DNA from: Sipunculus nudus
Lineage: Eukaryota > Annelida > Sipuncula > Golfingiida > Sipunculidae
Reading direction: 5' to 3'
Length of the DNA stretch: 64,000 nt
NCBI GenBank assembly: GCA_026874595.1
Contig: CM049310.1
Span: forward strand, 47,193,058 to 47,257,057
Every line of letters starts with the position of its first letter. Within the stretch, counting starts at the first letter, position 1. The notes beneath the pieces are model-generated. The model had not been told where the DNA came from. It searched no databases and saw nothing but the letters and a program-made list of their open reading frames with translations. A program made the position numbers and the translations under genes. Positions 14,401 through 25,780 of this stretch are shown here, one piece after another.

Positions 14401-14540
14401 TCAACACGAGCTGTCCTTACCTGTTGGTATGCCGACTAAACCAAGCAATACGTAGAGGACCACTTGGTAGATGCCGAATTCGCCAATTTTACATAAGATA
14501 TTGTCGAATATCATTGTTCACCAGCGCACCCAGCATTCAT
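925..14540 (-). CDS. SLC22-family organic cation/carnitine transporter-like gene (5' part, partial)
   Basis: Four exons on the minus strand encode the first 219 codons of a major facilitator superfamily transporter; the rest lies beyond position 1. Join: 14514-14421, 6780-6476, 5919-5816, 1079-925, with phases closing exactly. The predicted protein has a short N-terminus with an IGEFGIYQ motif before TM1, a large extracellular loop (about residues 33-133) with N-glycosylation sequons (NLS, NRS, NET) and cysteines, the CSSWVYDQSTFKSTVVSQ stretch before LVC, and the MFS loop motif GVIADRFGRHK between TM2 and TM3. These are hallmarks of SLC22 (OCT, OCTN, OAT), plasma-membrane transporters of small organic ions. 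The 104- and 155-bp exons match the sizes I recall for exons 2 and 3 of vertebrate SLC22 genes. The subtype (cation, carnitine or anion) cannot be fixed without the C-terminal half. No frame damage is seen. Confidence 0.9.
1041..1432 (-). repeat. 49-bp tandem array copying an exon start and its splice acceptor
   Basis: Eight copies of a ~49-bp unit (spacings 47-51 bp) with 'tcttgtgg' landmarks near 1063, 1112, 1159, 1208, 1257, 1304, 1352 and 1403. On the minus strand each unit reads as a pyrimidine-rich stretch, CAG, then GTTTGGACGCCACAAGACGC and so on, that is, the real acceptor plus the first codons of the SLC22 exon ending at 925. The copy nearest the exon body is the functional one. Five of the seven upstream copies keep the AG; those near 1272 and 1318 have lost it. 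Confidence 0.9.
5121..5164. repeat. Fragment of GGATCC/poly-C family
   Basis: An 18-base C run followed by GGATCCGCCCTGGGG. The same layout (GGATCC next to a poly-G/C tract) recurs near 8052-8498, 29880-30075 and 44246-44491, so this is probably a degraded end of a dispersed element. Confidence 0.45.
5379..5434. repeat. (AT)n microsatellite
   Basis: 28 uninterrupted AT dinucleotides. Open frames across it (YIYIYI translations) are artefacts. Confidence 0.98.
5816..5919 (-). CDS. SLC22-like exon: TM2
   Basis: 104-bp exon, acceptor CTTTCCAG and donor ACAG/GTGAG. Encodes residues 134-167, MNLVCENKYKIKQLQSIYLA, then GFLTGCIFFGVIAD. The LVC...Y pattern and the start of the GxxxDRxGR motif are typical of SLC22. 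The split codon completes the DR of the motif with the next exon. Confidence 0.93.
6476..6780 (-). CDS. SLC22-like exon: large extracellular loop
   Basis: 305-bp exon between a TACCCCGCAG acceptor and a CCAG/GTGAG donor. It encodes residues 33-133, starting WQHMAHTFVGG after TM1 and ending CSSWVYDQSTFKSTVVSQ. It carries NLS, NRS and NET sequons and loop cysteines, as expected for the glycosylated extracellular loop of SLC22 transporters. As I recall, vertebrate SLC22 genes have TM1 and this loop in one exon, so the intron after TM1 (7.6 kb here) is an extra one. Confidence 0.93.
8052..8498. mobile_element. Non-autonomous element of GGATCC/poly-C family
   Basis: The left end reads CAGGGCTGGACCCAGATGG and the right end, reversed, CATTGCCGGATCCAG followed by a G-rich run. 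This gives weak inverted ends around an AT-rich core with a ~20-base C tract. No transposase frame. The boundaries are approximate. Confidence 0.4.
10875..10930. repeat. (GT)n/(GA)n/(GC)n compound simple repeat
   Basis: Alternating GT, then GA, then GC dinucleotides, inside the large SLC22 intron. Confidence 0.9.
14421..14540 (-). CDS. SLC22-like exon with 5'UTR, start codon and TM1
   Basis: A strong acceptor (TTTTCTCTTTCCAG) precedes position 14540 and a GTAAGG donor follows 14421, so this exon is spliced to an upstream untranslated exon. The start is the ATG at 14514-14512, giving MIFDNILCKIGEFGIYQ and then the hydrophobic TM1 ending IPTG. The IGEFGIYQ motif sits where SLC22 proteins have their conserved N-terminal 'GEFG.YQ' signature, which supports this start. 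An upstream ATG at the exon's first base opens a 9-codon uORF whose TGA overlaps the main ATG. Confidence 0.9.
14511..14540 (-). promoter_or_regulatory. uORF overlapping the SLC22-like start codon
   Basis: The first three bases of the spliced exon are ATG. They open a frame of nine codons (M N A G C A G E Q) ending in TGA, whose TG is shared with the main start codon (arrangement ATGA). It is in a different frame from the transporter. Such stop/start overlaps can allow or limit reinitiation; whether it acts here is inference, because the upstream exon sequence is unknown. Confidence 0.5.
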
Positions 14541-17500
14541 CTGGAAAGAGAAAAGTCGAGTTTGACAACAAGGAACGACAAGGTAGGACAGAAGAAAAGG
14601 TCACCATGGCAACCGAAGGCTATTAACCTATCCACAAACATTAACAGGTGTTCTCCGCGGGGTTTTTCTTCACCTCAGCGCTCTGATTCAATATGCGTGA
14701 CCATACATCAATTGTTCTTAAACAAGACAACCCTAGAGCCCTTGTTCCAGATACCATGCATCCAAGAAAAAAACCCGCATTGCTGGGTCACACAAATACC
14801 TCCCGGTGGTGGGTTGAATTACCCAGGCTTCATCTGACATCGTTAAAACACTTTGTCTACATCTGGACTACAGATACCCAGTATATACAACCTAAACAGT
14901 GGTCATACTTCCAAGGAAACGGTGCTTTTTCACCATGATCTGGTTATGGTGCTAATTCTACCGCACCTGTTTGTCATTCCTGCCCTGGATTCTCGGCAGT
15001 AAAATGTTTATTCTTAATAAGAAATGATATATACAAGGATATTAATAGCAATGACATAAAAATCGTATCACGGAATATTTATAATACTGCATACCACGAA
15101 ATATGATGACAAATCAGTTTTTATTAGATTATATTATAAAAAATAAAAGTTGAAAAAAGGTTTGTGTAAAATCCATTATTATATATTTAAATAATACCCA
15201 TTATGTACTGGGTCTTATAAAACTTTGCGATAATGGTGATTGTTTGTGTGTGTAGTGTATTTTAAAAAGATATTATACATACACATGGACATACACAACG
15301 TGACAAAATACTCATTACATAGAAATACATACATATATACATAATTGGATCTAAAAATAAAAATTTAAACTTTTAATTAAACTAAAGGGCATATGAAATT
15401 TAACCTTATATTTTAAAAAATACCGGTGACCACGACTTCTTCACCTCAATATATTAAATCGAGCAAATGATGCAACCGACTGTTTCTAAGCTGCAAACGG
15501 TAGAGAAAATGTGTATGCAAAAGTCCCACTGACTGACTAATTAAAGATAATATACCAAGAACATTAAATCCAGAACCTTTTTTATATGAGCATCCTCATT
15601 CAAGCTTAACCTCGGTTCTTAAAAATACACTAAAAAAGAAAATTACGGGTGATATCCAAATAACAAACGCCACTCCAAAAATGACCAACACTTTGAAACA
15701 GTGATGTAAATATAGGGATGTAGGCCCATACCTTAACGATTATAGACAAACGTTCCTCGGTCAATTACGGCCGGTTGAACAGCCGACCTTTTAAGAGTCA
15801 GGTAGGTTTGTTATTAGTTGCGCGTTATCCCCTGGCTGGCAAACATCCCCCAGAGTTTACCCCACTAAGCCTTATATATCCCACGGGGTATCAATATTTG
15901 TTTCACACAGGCAGATGTTGGGATGTAGATGTTGGGATGTAGCAACTGTTCTGGACACCGGGTGGGTCCGTTGTTTCCGTTTCCATTCAAGTCTAGGACA
16001 TGCCCGTCTCCCACCAATTTCAAAGGCCCCACTCAAACCTGACGTCAGCCAACATGTAGCATGACGAAGCATTTTTCAAAATAAGTGATTCAACAAATTA
16101 TTACTTTGATCTGAGTCCAAAATGTTGACGCAATAAATCCTTTATACAATAAACAACAGACGACTGCAGAGAGTTTTTTATTCTTTATTCTGTCATTATA
16201 AGACATCTTTCTAGTTGATTTGTATTAACTTTAAACCTTACTTCTAACAATAAATCTTTTTCTCCTTTTGTTTTATCTAACAGCTGATGTGGTCTTTTTT
16301 TAAATAAAGATTGAGGATAAAAGAATTTTGAGTATTGTTGGAGATCTATATTATTATAATAATACTATAAATTATATAGTATTTATAATATTAATGATAG
16401 TAATATTATAGTGGTAGTCCATCAATAATCATAGCACTGTTTATAGTATTCTTGATAATGCAAGTAGGGTTATATCCTATCATTATGTGACGTCATTCAT
16501 TGCCATAGCGTTACTTACCATCAGTATCATAATCATCGTCATCGCAATCATCTTAAAAATCACCGACAACATAAAAATGGTGAATTAAAGGGGAAAATAA
16601 ATCATTAAATTAATTGAAAGACACAAAATACGACAATGTTGTTTTTGTTTAACCTTTATTTAATGAGCTGCTGCGACATTTTTTCCAGTCGGTGCGCGAG
16701 GATTTTGTTTCGGCCACGGTAATGTAAAGTTCATCTGATGTGGCCTGACGTTGTTATATGGTGCATGATCATTACGACTGATGGCTGCTTGGCATACAGA
16801 CCTGTATACAGACCTGTGTAACGATTCTGCTCTCATGCACCTGCGTAAGTACACTGCACTCCACATAACCCCCCCCCCCCCCCCACGGGTTTATTATTGT
16901 AAACTAGCACTTTAATTATGAACAGTTTTGGCTTAAATGTTTCGTAGTAACATTATGATTCTCAATGATTTTTTATTTTTTTTTATCTCCTATAAATCAA
17001 GGTTCCTGGGCGACCAAATATTTTATCTCTTAGAATATATTTTTACTTCCTATTTAAATTTCATTATGAGGATTTTTCAGACAGGGGATAAGTTCAGCGG
17101 ATAAAACAAAGAACATCTGGTTAATGGCTTTAATGAGCTTTTAATTACTTGTATTGGTATACTCCTTTAGGTTATAATAGGAAAGTTTGTGGTTAAACTG
17201 ATTAATTCAGTAAAACTAAAACAAAAAAAAGTTTTTTATCCAGAAATTGATATAAAGTCAAAAAACACTGTCACAACATCAGGATTACAAACCACTCGCT
17301 ATACGCGTGAGCTCCAAGACACTGGTCACGTGCAATAACACTCCCGGATGCGCAGCCGCAAACAATAAATGTTATTCCGGTAAAAAGCGTAACAGCAAAT
17401 CCTGAACAGAAGAAAACGATACATCTATCCGCAACTACGAATTCGTTCGCTCAGTAACAATAGTCATAATGTGTATCACTCCAAGAGAGACGATTACCTT

Positions 17501-18200
17501 GATATATTTGGTATAGATTTTAATAAATGTGTAAGATGGCCTAAAATGATATTTTCCGCTTATTGGTGAAACTCCATTAAATCAAGTGTGTTATCGGTGA
17601 AGCATCTTTTCAAAATCAATGCCTGATAACAAATACGTCATAAAAATATGACTACTATGGTCCGATGGTATGCGGCACATACGATATAAATACATAAACA
17701 CAGGAATATAAAACACGCCGGTGTTCTATACGACAGCATATCTCACCGAGTGCAGTAAACATGTCGACTCTCTGCCAGCAATAAATGTTGGCAAATTTAC
17801 AAATCCAGAGGTTCACAAAGCATGTATGTTCTTTCCTCTTTGGTAGTCTGGCAATTTTTCAGGTCCTATAACACAAGGCAAGACTGGTCTAATTTCCGAC
17901 CAGTTTAGTGCTATCCGAAGAGTACACTCATAGATTTTGTCTGCATTAGAAAATACTGGCAACCTCTAATCTGGGGAGTGTGAGCCTCGATCCGGGTGGC
18001 ACAGCTACAATGGCGTTAACCACTGAGATAAATAATGACATGTTTTAATATTCATCGGTAATGGTACACTGCCTTGAGGTTACAATATTAAAGTGGAAAT
18101 TATCTACTTCATGTTGAAGTCCCCCCCCCCCAAAAAAAAAAATTTTCCATATTCATGGATCGGGACACTCTAGAAACTATCAGGTATTTATTTGCTAATT
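14541..18200. other. Upstream flank or first intron of the SLC22-like gene
   Basis: AT-rich, no coding exon recognised. Minus-strand donor-like sites occur (for example ATG/GTAAGT near 16511-16520), but none can be tied to the acceptor at 14541. A poly-C run lies at 16870-16884 and an AT-rich hairpin-prone stretch at 16340-16415. Confidence 0.5.
17940..18045 (-). repeat. Possible degenerate tRNA-like/SINE fragment
   Basis: Read on the minus strand, CAGTGGTTAACGCC is followed about 30 bases later by CCCGGATCGAGGCT. These resemble the A and B boxes of a tRNA promoter, but the arms do not pair as a tRNA and no target duplication was found. At best it is the relic of a tRNA-derived SINE. Confidence 0.25.
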
Positions 18201-18214
18201 GTTTGTGACCGGGA

Positions 18215-19625
18215 TAAAATGTCACAATATATCATATGGCAGTCACTGATATTTGAAATATCACATTATGGATCCTGGAAGCAAATCTTTTGAAAAAAGT
18301 ATCATAGTATACAATCTGGCAGTAACTCTTTGAAAATGTCACAATATAGAATCCGACGGTAACTCTTGAAAGTGTCACAATATAGAATCTGACAGTAACA
18401 GTTTAGCAATAGAAAAGTCACAGTCTATATATTCTGACAGTAACTCTTTTCAAAATACCACAGTACAGAATCTGGAAATAACACTTTTTGAAAGTATCAC
18501 AGATCTGTATAAAATCTGCCAATAAGTCCTTTTAGAATAACAGAATAGGGAATCTGACAGTAATATTTTTAAAAGGTGTCACAGTATAAAATTTGACAGA
18601 CACTCTTTTAAAAAAATGTCACAGTATAGAATCTGACAGTAACTCCTTTTGAAAAAGTGTTACATTATGGAATCTGGGAATAACTCTTTGGCAAGAATCC
18701 CATAGTCTATATATTCTGACAGTAACTCTTTGATAATGTGACAGTATAGAAACTGGCAGAATCTTTTTGAAAATTTCAAAGTATAGAATCTGACAGAAGC
18801 TCCTTTTGAAAAGGTGTCAAGTATGGAATTTGTCAGTATATATTTAGAAAGTGGATCTGTGTAAAATCTGTATAAAACGTGCCAATAACTCCTTTTAAAT
18901 TGCCACAGTATAGAATCTATAGAACCTAACAGTAACTCCTTTGAAAAATGTTACAGAATAGAATCTAGAATTAACGCCTTTGAAAAGATACCACAATATA
19001 TAATCTGACAGTCAATATTTTGAAAATGTCATTTTAAAGGAATCTGGCATTAGATCTTTCGGAAAATCTCACATTACGCCTCTTGGTTTTGGCAGCAACT
19101 CTTTTGGAAAATGTCACAGTAGGCAAAGTGGCAGAAGTCTTTAGGAAAATGTCACAGTAGGGAATAAAGCAGAAATTATCACATTATCGATCCTGGCAGA
19201 AACTCTTAAGAAGAGGGGTGTCACAGATTAGAACCTGGCAGGGACACTTTTAAAAATGTTACAGTATAGAGACCGACAGTAACTCTTTTAAAAATGTCAC
19301 GTTAATTTAAAGAATATGGCTATAACACTTTTGAAAAGCTATCACATTTTGGGATCTGGCAGTTTCTCTTTTGCAAAAATGTTGCAGTCTATATATCTGG
19401 CAGTAAATCTTTTGAAAATGTTACAACATAGAATTTGAGAGTAATCTTTTTGAAAAATGTCACGGTATAAATTTAGCAGTGACTCTTCGTGAAAATGTCA
19501 CAGTAGAGAATCTAACAATAACTCCTCTGAAAAGCTGTCACAGTATGGAATCTAACTGTCACTATTTTGTAAATGGTCAGAGTATGGAATCAGGCAGTCG
19601 GTAACTCTTTCGAGAAGTGTCATCT
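18215..19625. repeat. ~40-bp minisatellite, about 35 diverged copies
   Basis: The unit is approximately GTCACAGTATAGAATCTGAC then AGTAACTCTTTTGAAAAT. Copies begin near 18300, 18338, 18374, 18417, 18457, 18496, 18539, 18578, 18618, 18659, 18699 and 18738, and continue to about 19620. Spacing is 36-43 bp. Copies are strongly diverged from each other, suggesting an old array. It lies in non-coding DNA upstream of the SLC22-like gene. Confidence 0.93.
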
Positions 19626-20481
19626 TCACATATCTTTGGGACAACGAGACACGTCGTGTACCCTAAAGTCACGAGGAGCATGTGTGAAACCATGGTTTAT
19701 TGATTTCATTTTGTTAAGTCTTTAAGACTGCCATTATATTATCAAACAGAACAGGTTTCATGATTCTTTGAGAGAGAGGACATATTATCTGGGTCCATGA
19801 GGGTACGATTAAGTTTACGATATATATTAAAATACAAGTTAGCCGAACAAAGCAGTTATAAAACATGCTTTAGAAGCTTTAGAAAGAAATCAGGGTTAGG
19901 AACTCCAAGATGTTTTCGATCCATCATGCATTGTTTAACAACAAACAACTAAGATTGTCTTTTCGTGTTAACCTATACAGAGAGAGACTGTATTAATAGT
20001 GGATTATTTACTGCGCGGACTAGTTTTATGTGGGTTTCCGACAACTGTTTGATCTACTTAGATGTCGTCTGGGACATCAATCATGACTCCCTATTGTGTC
20101 TGCCGTTAAAATATTTGGATAAAAGAAAGAGCTGCTGGTGAAGTAGACACAGGGCTGTGAGGGCTGGATGATAAAGGTTGATGTAGCTTCCAGACATCTG
20201 TGATGGCCCCGCCCCTCTGAGGTGACCGTACGGCACAAGCTGAATAAACAACGAAATAGACAGCCGGTAGTGCCATCATACCGCGCCTTGAACACGTCTT
20301 CCTTCGGAGATCTGCTTGCTTTTATAAACATATTATTCCATTTGTTTATCATTAAATTCGCACTGCGGCCTGAATCTAATGAAAAGTTAAAAATGGTATT
20401 GCCTGATCTATTTCAAGAAATTGGTCCGGAAGGAAACTTATGCCAGGCTGGATTTTGAAATAAATCACGTGGTGATATATA
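19626..20481. other. Intergenic, nothing recognised
   Basis: Unique-looking AT-rich sequence between the minisatellite and the pogo-like element. The open frames at 20077-20458 on both strands overlap each other and resemble no family I know. Confidence 0.55.
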
Positions 20482-20761
20482 CAGTAAAACCTCGTTGTGT
20501 CGAAGTCGAAGGGACTGGTGAATTTACTTCGACACAACCGGAGTTCGAGACAACCGATGTTCATTATATTTAACCTTCTTGAGCCGTGATTATTTTCGAT
20601 AAATACTGCTCATGTATAGGGCCTATATTATATAGTTTTCATAACTGTTTGCATGAATCCTTTTCATTTCTTATTGTTATATCTTTTGATTCATTTATTT
20701 TGTTGAGACGATATCTTTTAGCGTCATAATTTTCTAATTTGAAACAGAAAAATAGTGGGTG

Positions 20762-20763
<2 letters not shown>

Positions 20764-20799
<36 letters not shown>
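20764..20799. repeat. (GA)n microsatellite inside the pogo-like element
   Basis: About 18 GA repeats between the element's left end and its internal duplication. Confidence 0.97.
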
Positions 20800-20802
<3 letters not shown>

Positions 20803-21127
20803 AAAGAGATTGAACGAGGTTTCTATGGTCTTTACATCAAGCTTTCGCTAAGCAGGCCGCGACGCCATAGCAAACAGGACACAAACAATATTAATGTGAA
20901 GCAGTAATACAGTATATCTTACTACGAGTCATTCTGATTTCATCTTCCTCCCTTTATATAGAGTCCTGTATGTCTATCCTAGACACATCAAAGGGAAGGA
21001 TTGGATTATGTTTGGTTATCAATAACTTCTCTTTAATGCTTTGTCGGCGAGAGAAGAAAGGCATGATCATGAGGGACTTACTAGTATTGGCCAAATAGGT
21101 AAACAACGGACTAGGTATGTAAGCCGT

Positions 21128-21365
21128 CGCGCTTGTTGAGTAAGATCCTTGCCGGTATTAATTATGTAACTGGTCATCGCGGCCGTAGGTATGGTTGTTG
21201 GACCGTGCACAACTGTTGTCAAAACCTTAAAAAGCGGCATGACCTCGAGTCGAGCGACAGACCCATCGCGCTTGATCATTGAGAGCCTTGTCGGTATTAA
21301 TTAATTATGACTGGTCATCACGGCCCAATCATGATTGACGGGCCGTGCACAACTGTTATCCAAAC
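21128..21365. repeat. Two direct repeats of ~100 bp in the pogo-like element
   Basis: Segments near 21128-21230 and 21270-21365 share CGCGCTTG, then CCTTG.CGGTATTAATTA, ACTGGTCATC.CGGCC, GGCCGTGCACAACTGTT and so on. They are separated by a short spacer and differ by small indels, indicating an internal tandem duplication. Confidence 0.75.
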
Positions 21366-21571
21366 AGGACTTCGAGTTAAGCGATAGAAATATTGGCTGG
21401 GGACCAACAAAACACCTCGACACATCAGGGTTTTCGACACATCCGACTTCGACACAAGCGGAGTTAAATTAATAAGGTTTTAACTGTTTTTTTTGCAGGG
21501 ACCCTTCATTTGACTTCGACACATGCGGGAATTCGACTTAACCGAATTCGACACAACGAGGTTTCACTGTA

Positions 21572-24500
21572 TTTAACTAATTCCAGATGATATGACAGTA
21601 GACCAATCGTATTATCAATCTACGTTGTGATAAAACGGCCCTGATGTTTTAAGTTTTGGGTCACAATATATGTATTTCTTCCAGTGAGGTAAGAAATGAC
21701 CAGTTGGTCACGATTCCGTGTACTTACAGAATTTAACAACTTTGCTATATGCGAACAAGGTCAGGAATGAAATGCAATTGTAAAATGAGTTTTCGCTTAT
21801 ATATGCCGATCTAAATATGAAAGTTCTTTCATTCATTTAGCGATTTTCTTAAAAAAAGCCTCCCGGATTTTGTTATTTAAGAACTCAACGATCATGACGC
21901 GAATACGGCTATGGATGATATTTCTTAAGTTCCGAGCTACGAGTTGTGATAAATGACTTTCAATATAATTGCTGTTTGTATTTATGACTTCTACATGCAC
22001 ACGGAAAATCTGTATACCACAAAACTGGATGACCAGTTTTAAATGAAAGTGTCGCATCCCACATGGTTCGCTGCATGATGTACTTTTTGGGCATGTTTTA
22101 TGACACCTCGGTTTCCTCAGAGATGACGGATGCTACCAACATTATACTGTACATTATACGTTACCTGAGGGGCATTCTGCACGGATAATCCTCCTCTGAT
22201 AAACACTTGGTGCTGTGATATGCCGAGAAGCAATATTCCATTCTTCATTATTTTCACTGTGTAACTGGAGATCCCCCCCCCCCCAAAAAAAAAAAAAAAT
22301 CTGAAAAAAAAATTCTATTATATCCATTACCGTAAATGAACCAGTCGTCCTAATGTTGTATTGTAGACTTTACTAATGATAAAGCATCACTGGCTCAAGA
22401 TTTAAATGGATTTCAATTGATATGCAACTATCACATCAAAAGAACTGAAGCCCAAAATCTGAGGCTAAGTAGCTCAATGAATAAACCGATCCGTTCACCG
22501 ATTCTAAACGTTTTCACTTTTTGTAATGTTATATAGTAATACCTTGTGACAAAAAAATGCTTATAATTGAGGCCATCCTTTAATTATTTAGCAAAGAAGC
22601 TATGGTCCTAAAGTCCACTGGATCCCGTTTCCAAGGATAGATCGCAATCACCATGTCATAACACTTAATAACATTATAAGATCTACACATCTATGGGATA
22701 CTAGTAATCTGTTCTACATGCATGTTAATGATCCATGTTTAAAAATAGGAATCAAAATTATAAATGACACTATACCTCCCATATTTTCATATAATATGCA
22801 ATCATGGGATCATATCATCATGTGAGTCAAGAAAGGCACCTTTCAATTAGATAAGTCTAGGTCTACCTACAAGAAACGTTCAATAGACCGGTCGAAACGG
22901 TTCCCGGCTGCACGTATACTTAGTCTACTGGGGGCGGCGTTGCGAGAAACATGACTGGTCCGATACGTTTATCTGGGGGCGGGCAGTGTCAGGCCGAGGG
23001 TGGAAATTACCCCTGCCACCTCGCTATATGAGGGCTGTGAACAGACAGAAACATGGCCTAACCCCTCCCCAGAACAGCGGCTCCGAACCGGACAGAAAAC
23101 AGACGGGGCTAGACCCAGACAAGCTCAGGTATCATCACATAGTCAACACAACCTGTCAGGTACATGGTTACAGGGAAAGGTACATATATACAGAGGTCAG
23201 TTTGCACTGGATGTCTTCAAGCTCTGCATTTAATTGCTCACTTCCAACTCCTGTGTGTATATATATATTATTAAGTTTCTGGTTTATGTAAAATCCTATA
23301 TAAGATAATTTTTATGTTTCCTTTTGAATTTATTTTGAAGTAAAAATTTTAATGGGAAATTTAACCGAAGAAACATAACTATACAAATATGTAAAACATT
23401 TGAAAACATATGTGGGAAAGGTTGTTCATTCAAGATTTTTCATCATATATACGTCCTAATATGATTTGTCCATTTTCAGGAATAAATCTTAATATCTCTT
23501 TTAGTCTCCTAAAACTTTCATTTGGGGATAGTGTTAAAATGTATACCTGCAGTGCTTAAAATAAAGGCGCATATGCTTGTACTGTAAATATCCAAACAAA
23601 AAAGTTCCCACGTAAATTGGTACCTATAAATTAGGAAATAAGGTCCACCAATAAAACAGAGAAAATAATATTTTTATATATTTTGAAATAATTACAGAAT
23701 TAGGTACTTGTATTGTTGGAGGAGTTACATAAAATCTTTAAAATGACCAAACTTTTTATATTAATTGCCTACAAACGGCAGTTAAATGGAACTTCCAAAT
23801 GTACAAACGGAAACTTGAATTTAAAGAATATGGTTTCATGACGGGACAAGTTCGAACAAGAAAGGCAAATGTCAAGAAAATAACATTTGGTGAAACAAGA
23901 AAGTGACAATAATGAATACATTAATAAATAAAGTAAACATAGAATAAAGCAAGCTTTGCTTTTTTCGCCAGGGGACCTCAAATTTAAAGATAAATTTCCA
24001 ACTAATCACTTGAATATCTATCCCATTGACAGACTCATCTAACACCTATTCCTGAATTAATAGAAAAGGGGTCATTTGAAACAAGTTTCTCAATCGTATG
24101 AATACGGTCTTGCCTCTCCAATTTATCATTGTTCTCGCTCCTCTGTTTTCTTTCTTGCCTTTTAAAGGTATCAATAGTTCTATAGGTCCCCTCCCCCTTT
24201 TATGTTTGCAATAGCTCTGCGTGTACAAATATAGTGTTATGACAAACAAATGACTTTTTTATATGTGATCCCTATTTTATTTACTTTTAATTTTACTTTT
24301 ATAGGACCAGTCATTTTTCGAAATTTGATATCAAACAAGGCACTATAGTTATTTCCATTATAATTGTACCATTAACCCTTTGAGACTAAGAATGTTTTGC
24401 TGATACTAACCACTTTCTAATTCGTTGGAATTCAAATAAAATGTGACAGGGTCATAATTCGTTTGTCCTATGCAAGTCCCTTTGATTAAAAGTAAAATCA

Positions 24501-25477
24501 TAATTGTTTTTATTGAAAATGTCTATTACCATGGCAACAAAATCTATATATTTTTTTTGTGCATCACCCTGTCATCAATTTGACAAGCAGCAATTACCTC
24601 TGCACCGGACATATATTATTCCTTGCGGAAGCCATCTTTTTTTAAAACAGCAATCTTAATAGGACGTAGAAGTCACGTTGTATACAATTATGGTCCACAT
24701 GTCTGAATCAACCTTAATCAAGTCTGGTAAATCCATTTTTCATTCTTTGACACCATTCGATTTAACAACACAGTAAGTAAGCAGTCATGAATTTTCATGA
24801 ATATGTTTCAACCTCCACTATAATAGCGATCGAGTCCCAAAGGGTTAGAGCAGTTTGTGTATACAGATCAGGTTCGGGGTGTATTCATTAAATAATCAAA
24901 ATATTAACTCAAGATACCACATTCACGGTTTGGCGTATAAATTATAATGTTTTTTATATACTTATCTTAAGTAGTCCTGTTCTAAAGGCCGAGTATAACT
25001 GTTTTATATCAATTGAGAACTGACGTCTACTTCTGTAAATGTTTAAACGAGCTCCTGGTTTAAAAGTATCTTCAGATAATATACTTTTTAGGCGCTTTTG
25101 CCAAAGTTAGTGTATTTTGTTAAGCTGGATAATGGTCGGCTACAAATTAGTGATGGAACACTTCTCATAGCTAGGGCTGGTCCGATATCAGCAATAATTT
25201 CGTCCGGAAGTAACGCCAACTTTGTAAATGTACTGGACTATAGTGTGCTGTTTAGATGATCGGCTGATAAATCTTGTGGATATTAAATACAAATGTACAT
25301 CTAACCCAAACTATAAGACTTCTTGTTACACATCACGTGGAACATGTCGTTGTCAATGAACCTGCGATGCCATATTTTATTATTACGTCAGCAAATTCAG
25401 CTGGTTTTGAACCCTTTACCTGGATTGTTTGGTTAATATATAACAACCTTTGAAAACCCAGCATACTGTGACGTCAG
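21572..25477. other. Intergenic stretch with one GC-richer patch
   Basis: Mostly AT-rich. A GC-richer patch at about 22890-23130 holds overlapping plus-strand frames (22986-23291 and 23000-23233) with no family resemblance. It could be a promoter-like patch or a decayed repeat. No splice-linked coding exon is recognised. Confidence 0.45.
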
Positions 25478-25525
25478 CTAAAGTTGTTTCAAGAATCGTA
25501 TGACAATGCCGTAATACAGACTTAC

Positions 25526-25780
25526 CGACTTAGAGAGCGATGCTTGATGACAGTTGGTGGTTTGAAGCTGAGGCTGTGCGCAACCATACTTCAGTACAGA
25601 ATCTACCAGTACTTGAGCTCCGGTCGGGCGTGTCCGATGGTTCCCGAGCACTGTCACAGGTAGCCGCCGGACTGAGCCGAACACGTGCGAATTTCACCGT
25701 CTCTTCATAAACACTTCTGCGTCTAATTACAGCAGCTAAGCACAGCTTTAGGCACTGTAACAGCAGGTAGCATTTGTCTT
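25526..25780 (-). promoter_or_regulatory. Candidate untranslated first exon/promoter of the SLC22-like gene
   Basis: A good minus-strand donor (AGTCG/GTAAGTCTG) ends at 25526. The sequence before it in transcription order is CpG-richer than the surroundings. The transporter's start exon has an upstream acceptor at 14541, so some untranslated exon must exist at higher coordinates; this is one candidate about 11 kb away. Other donors, such as that near 16515, are equally possible on sequence alone. Confidence 0.22.

Larger units (their letters stand above)
6781..14420. other. SLC22-like intron of 7.6 kb
   Basis: AT-rich intron with short simple repeats, poly-C tracts (9507-9524) and a GGATCC/poly-C element. 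A CpG-richer stretch near 11100-11400 and the frames at 13573-13941 on both strands give no recognisable protein. Confidence 0.6.
20482..21569. mobile_element. pogo/Tigger-like non-autonomous DNA transposon
   Basis: The left end begins CAGTAAAACCTCGTTGTGTC and the right end, reversed, CAGTGAAACCTCGTTGTGTC (one mismatch in 20), each flanked by TA (20480-20481 and 21570-21571). CAGT ends with a TA target duplication fit the pogo/Tigger branch of Tc1/mariner. Subterminal TGTGTCGAA motifs recur several times at both ends. There is no transposase-length frame in its 1,088 bp, so it depends on a helper. The interior holds a GA microsatellite and a duplicated ~100-bp segment. Confidence 0.85.

Noticed and set aside
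22470-22510. tRNA-like string GTAGCTCAATGAATAAACCG
   Set aside because: Only the D-arm start resembles a tRNA; no B box or acceptor stem.
22986-23291. Two overlapping plus-strand frames in a GC-rich patch
   Set aside because: Mutually exclusive frames of similar length, no domain; composition explains openness.
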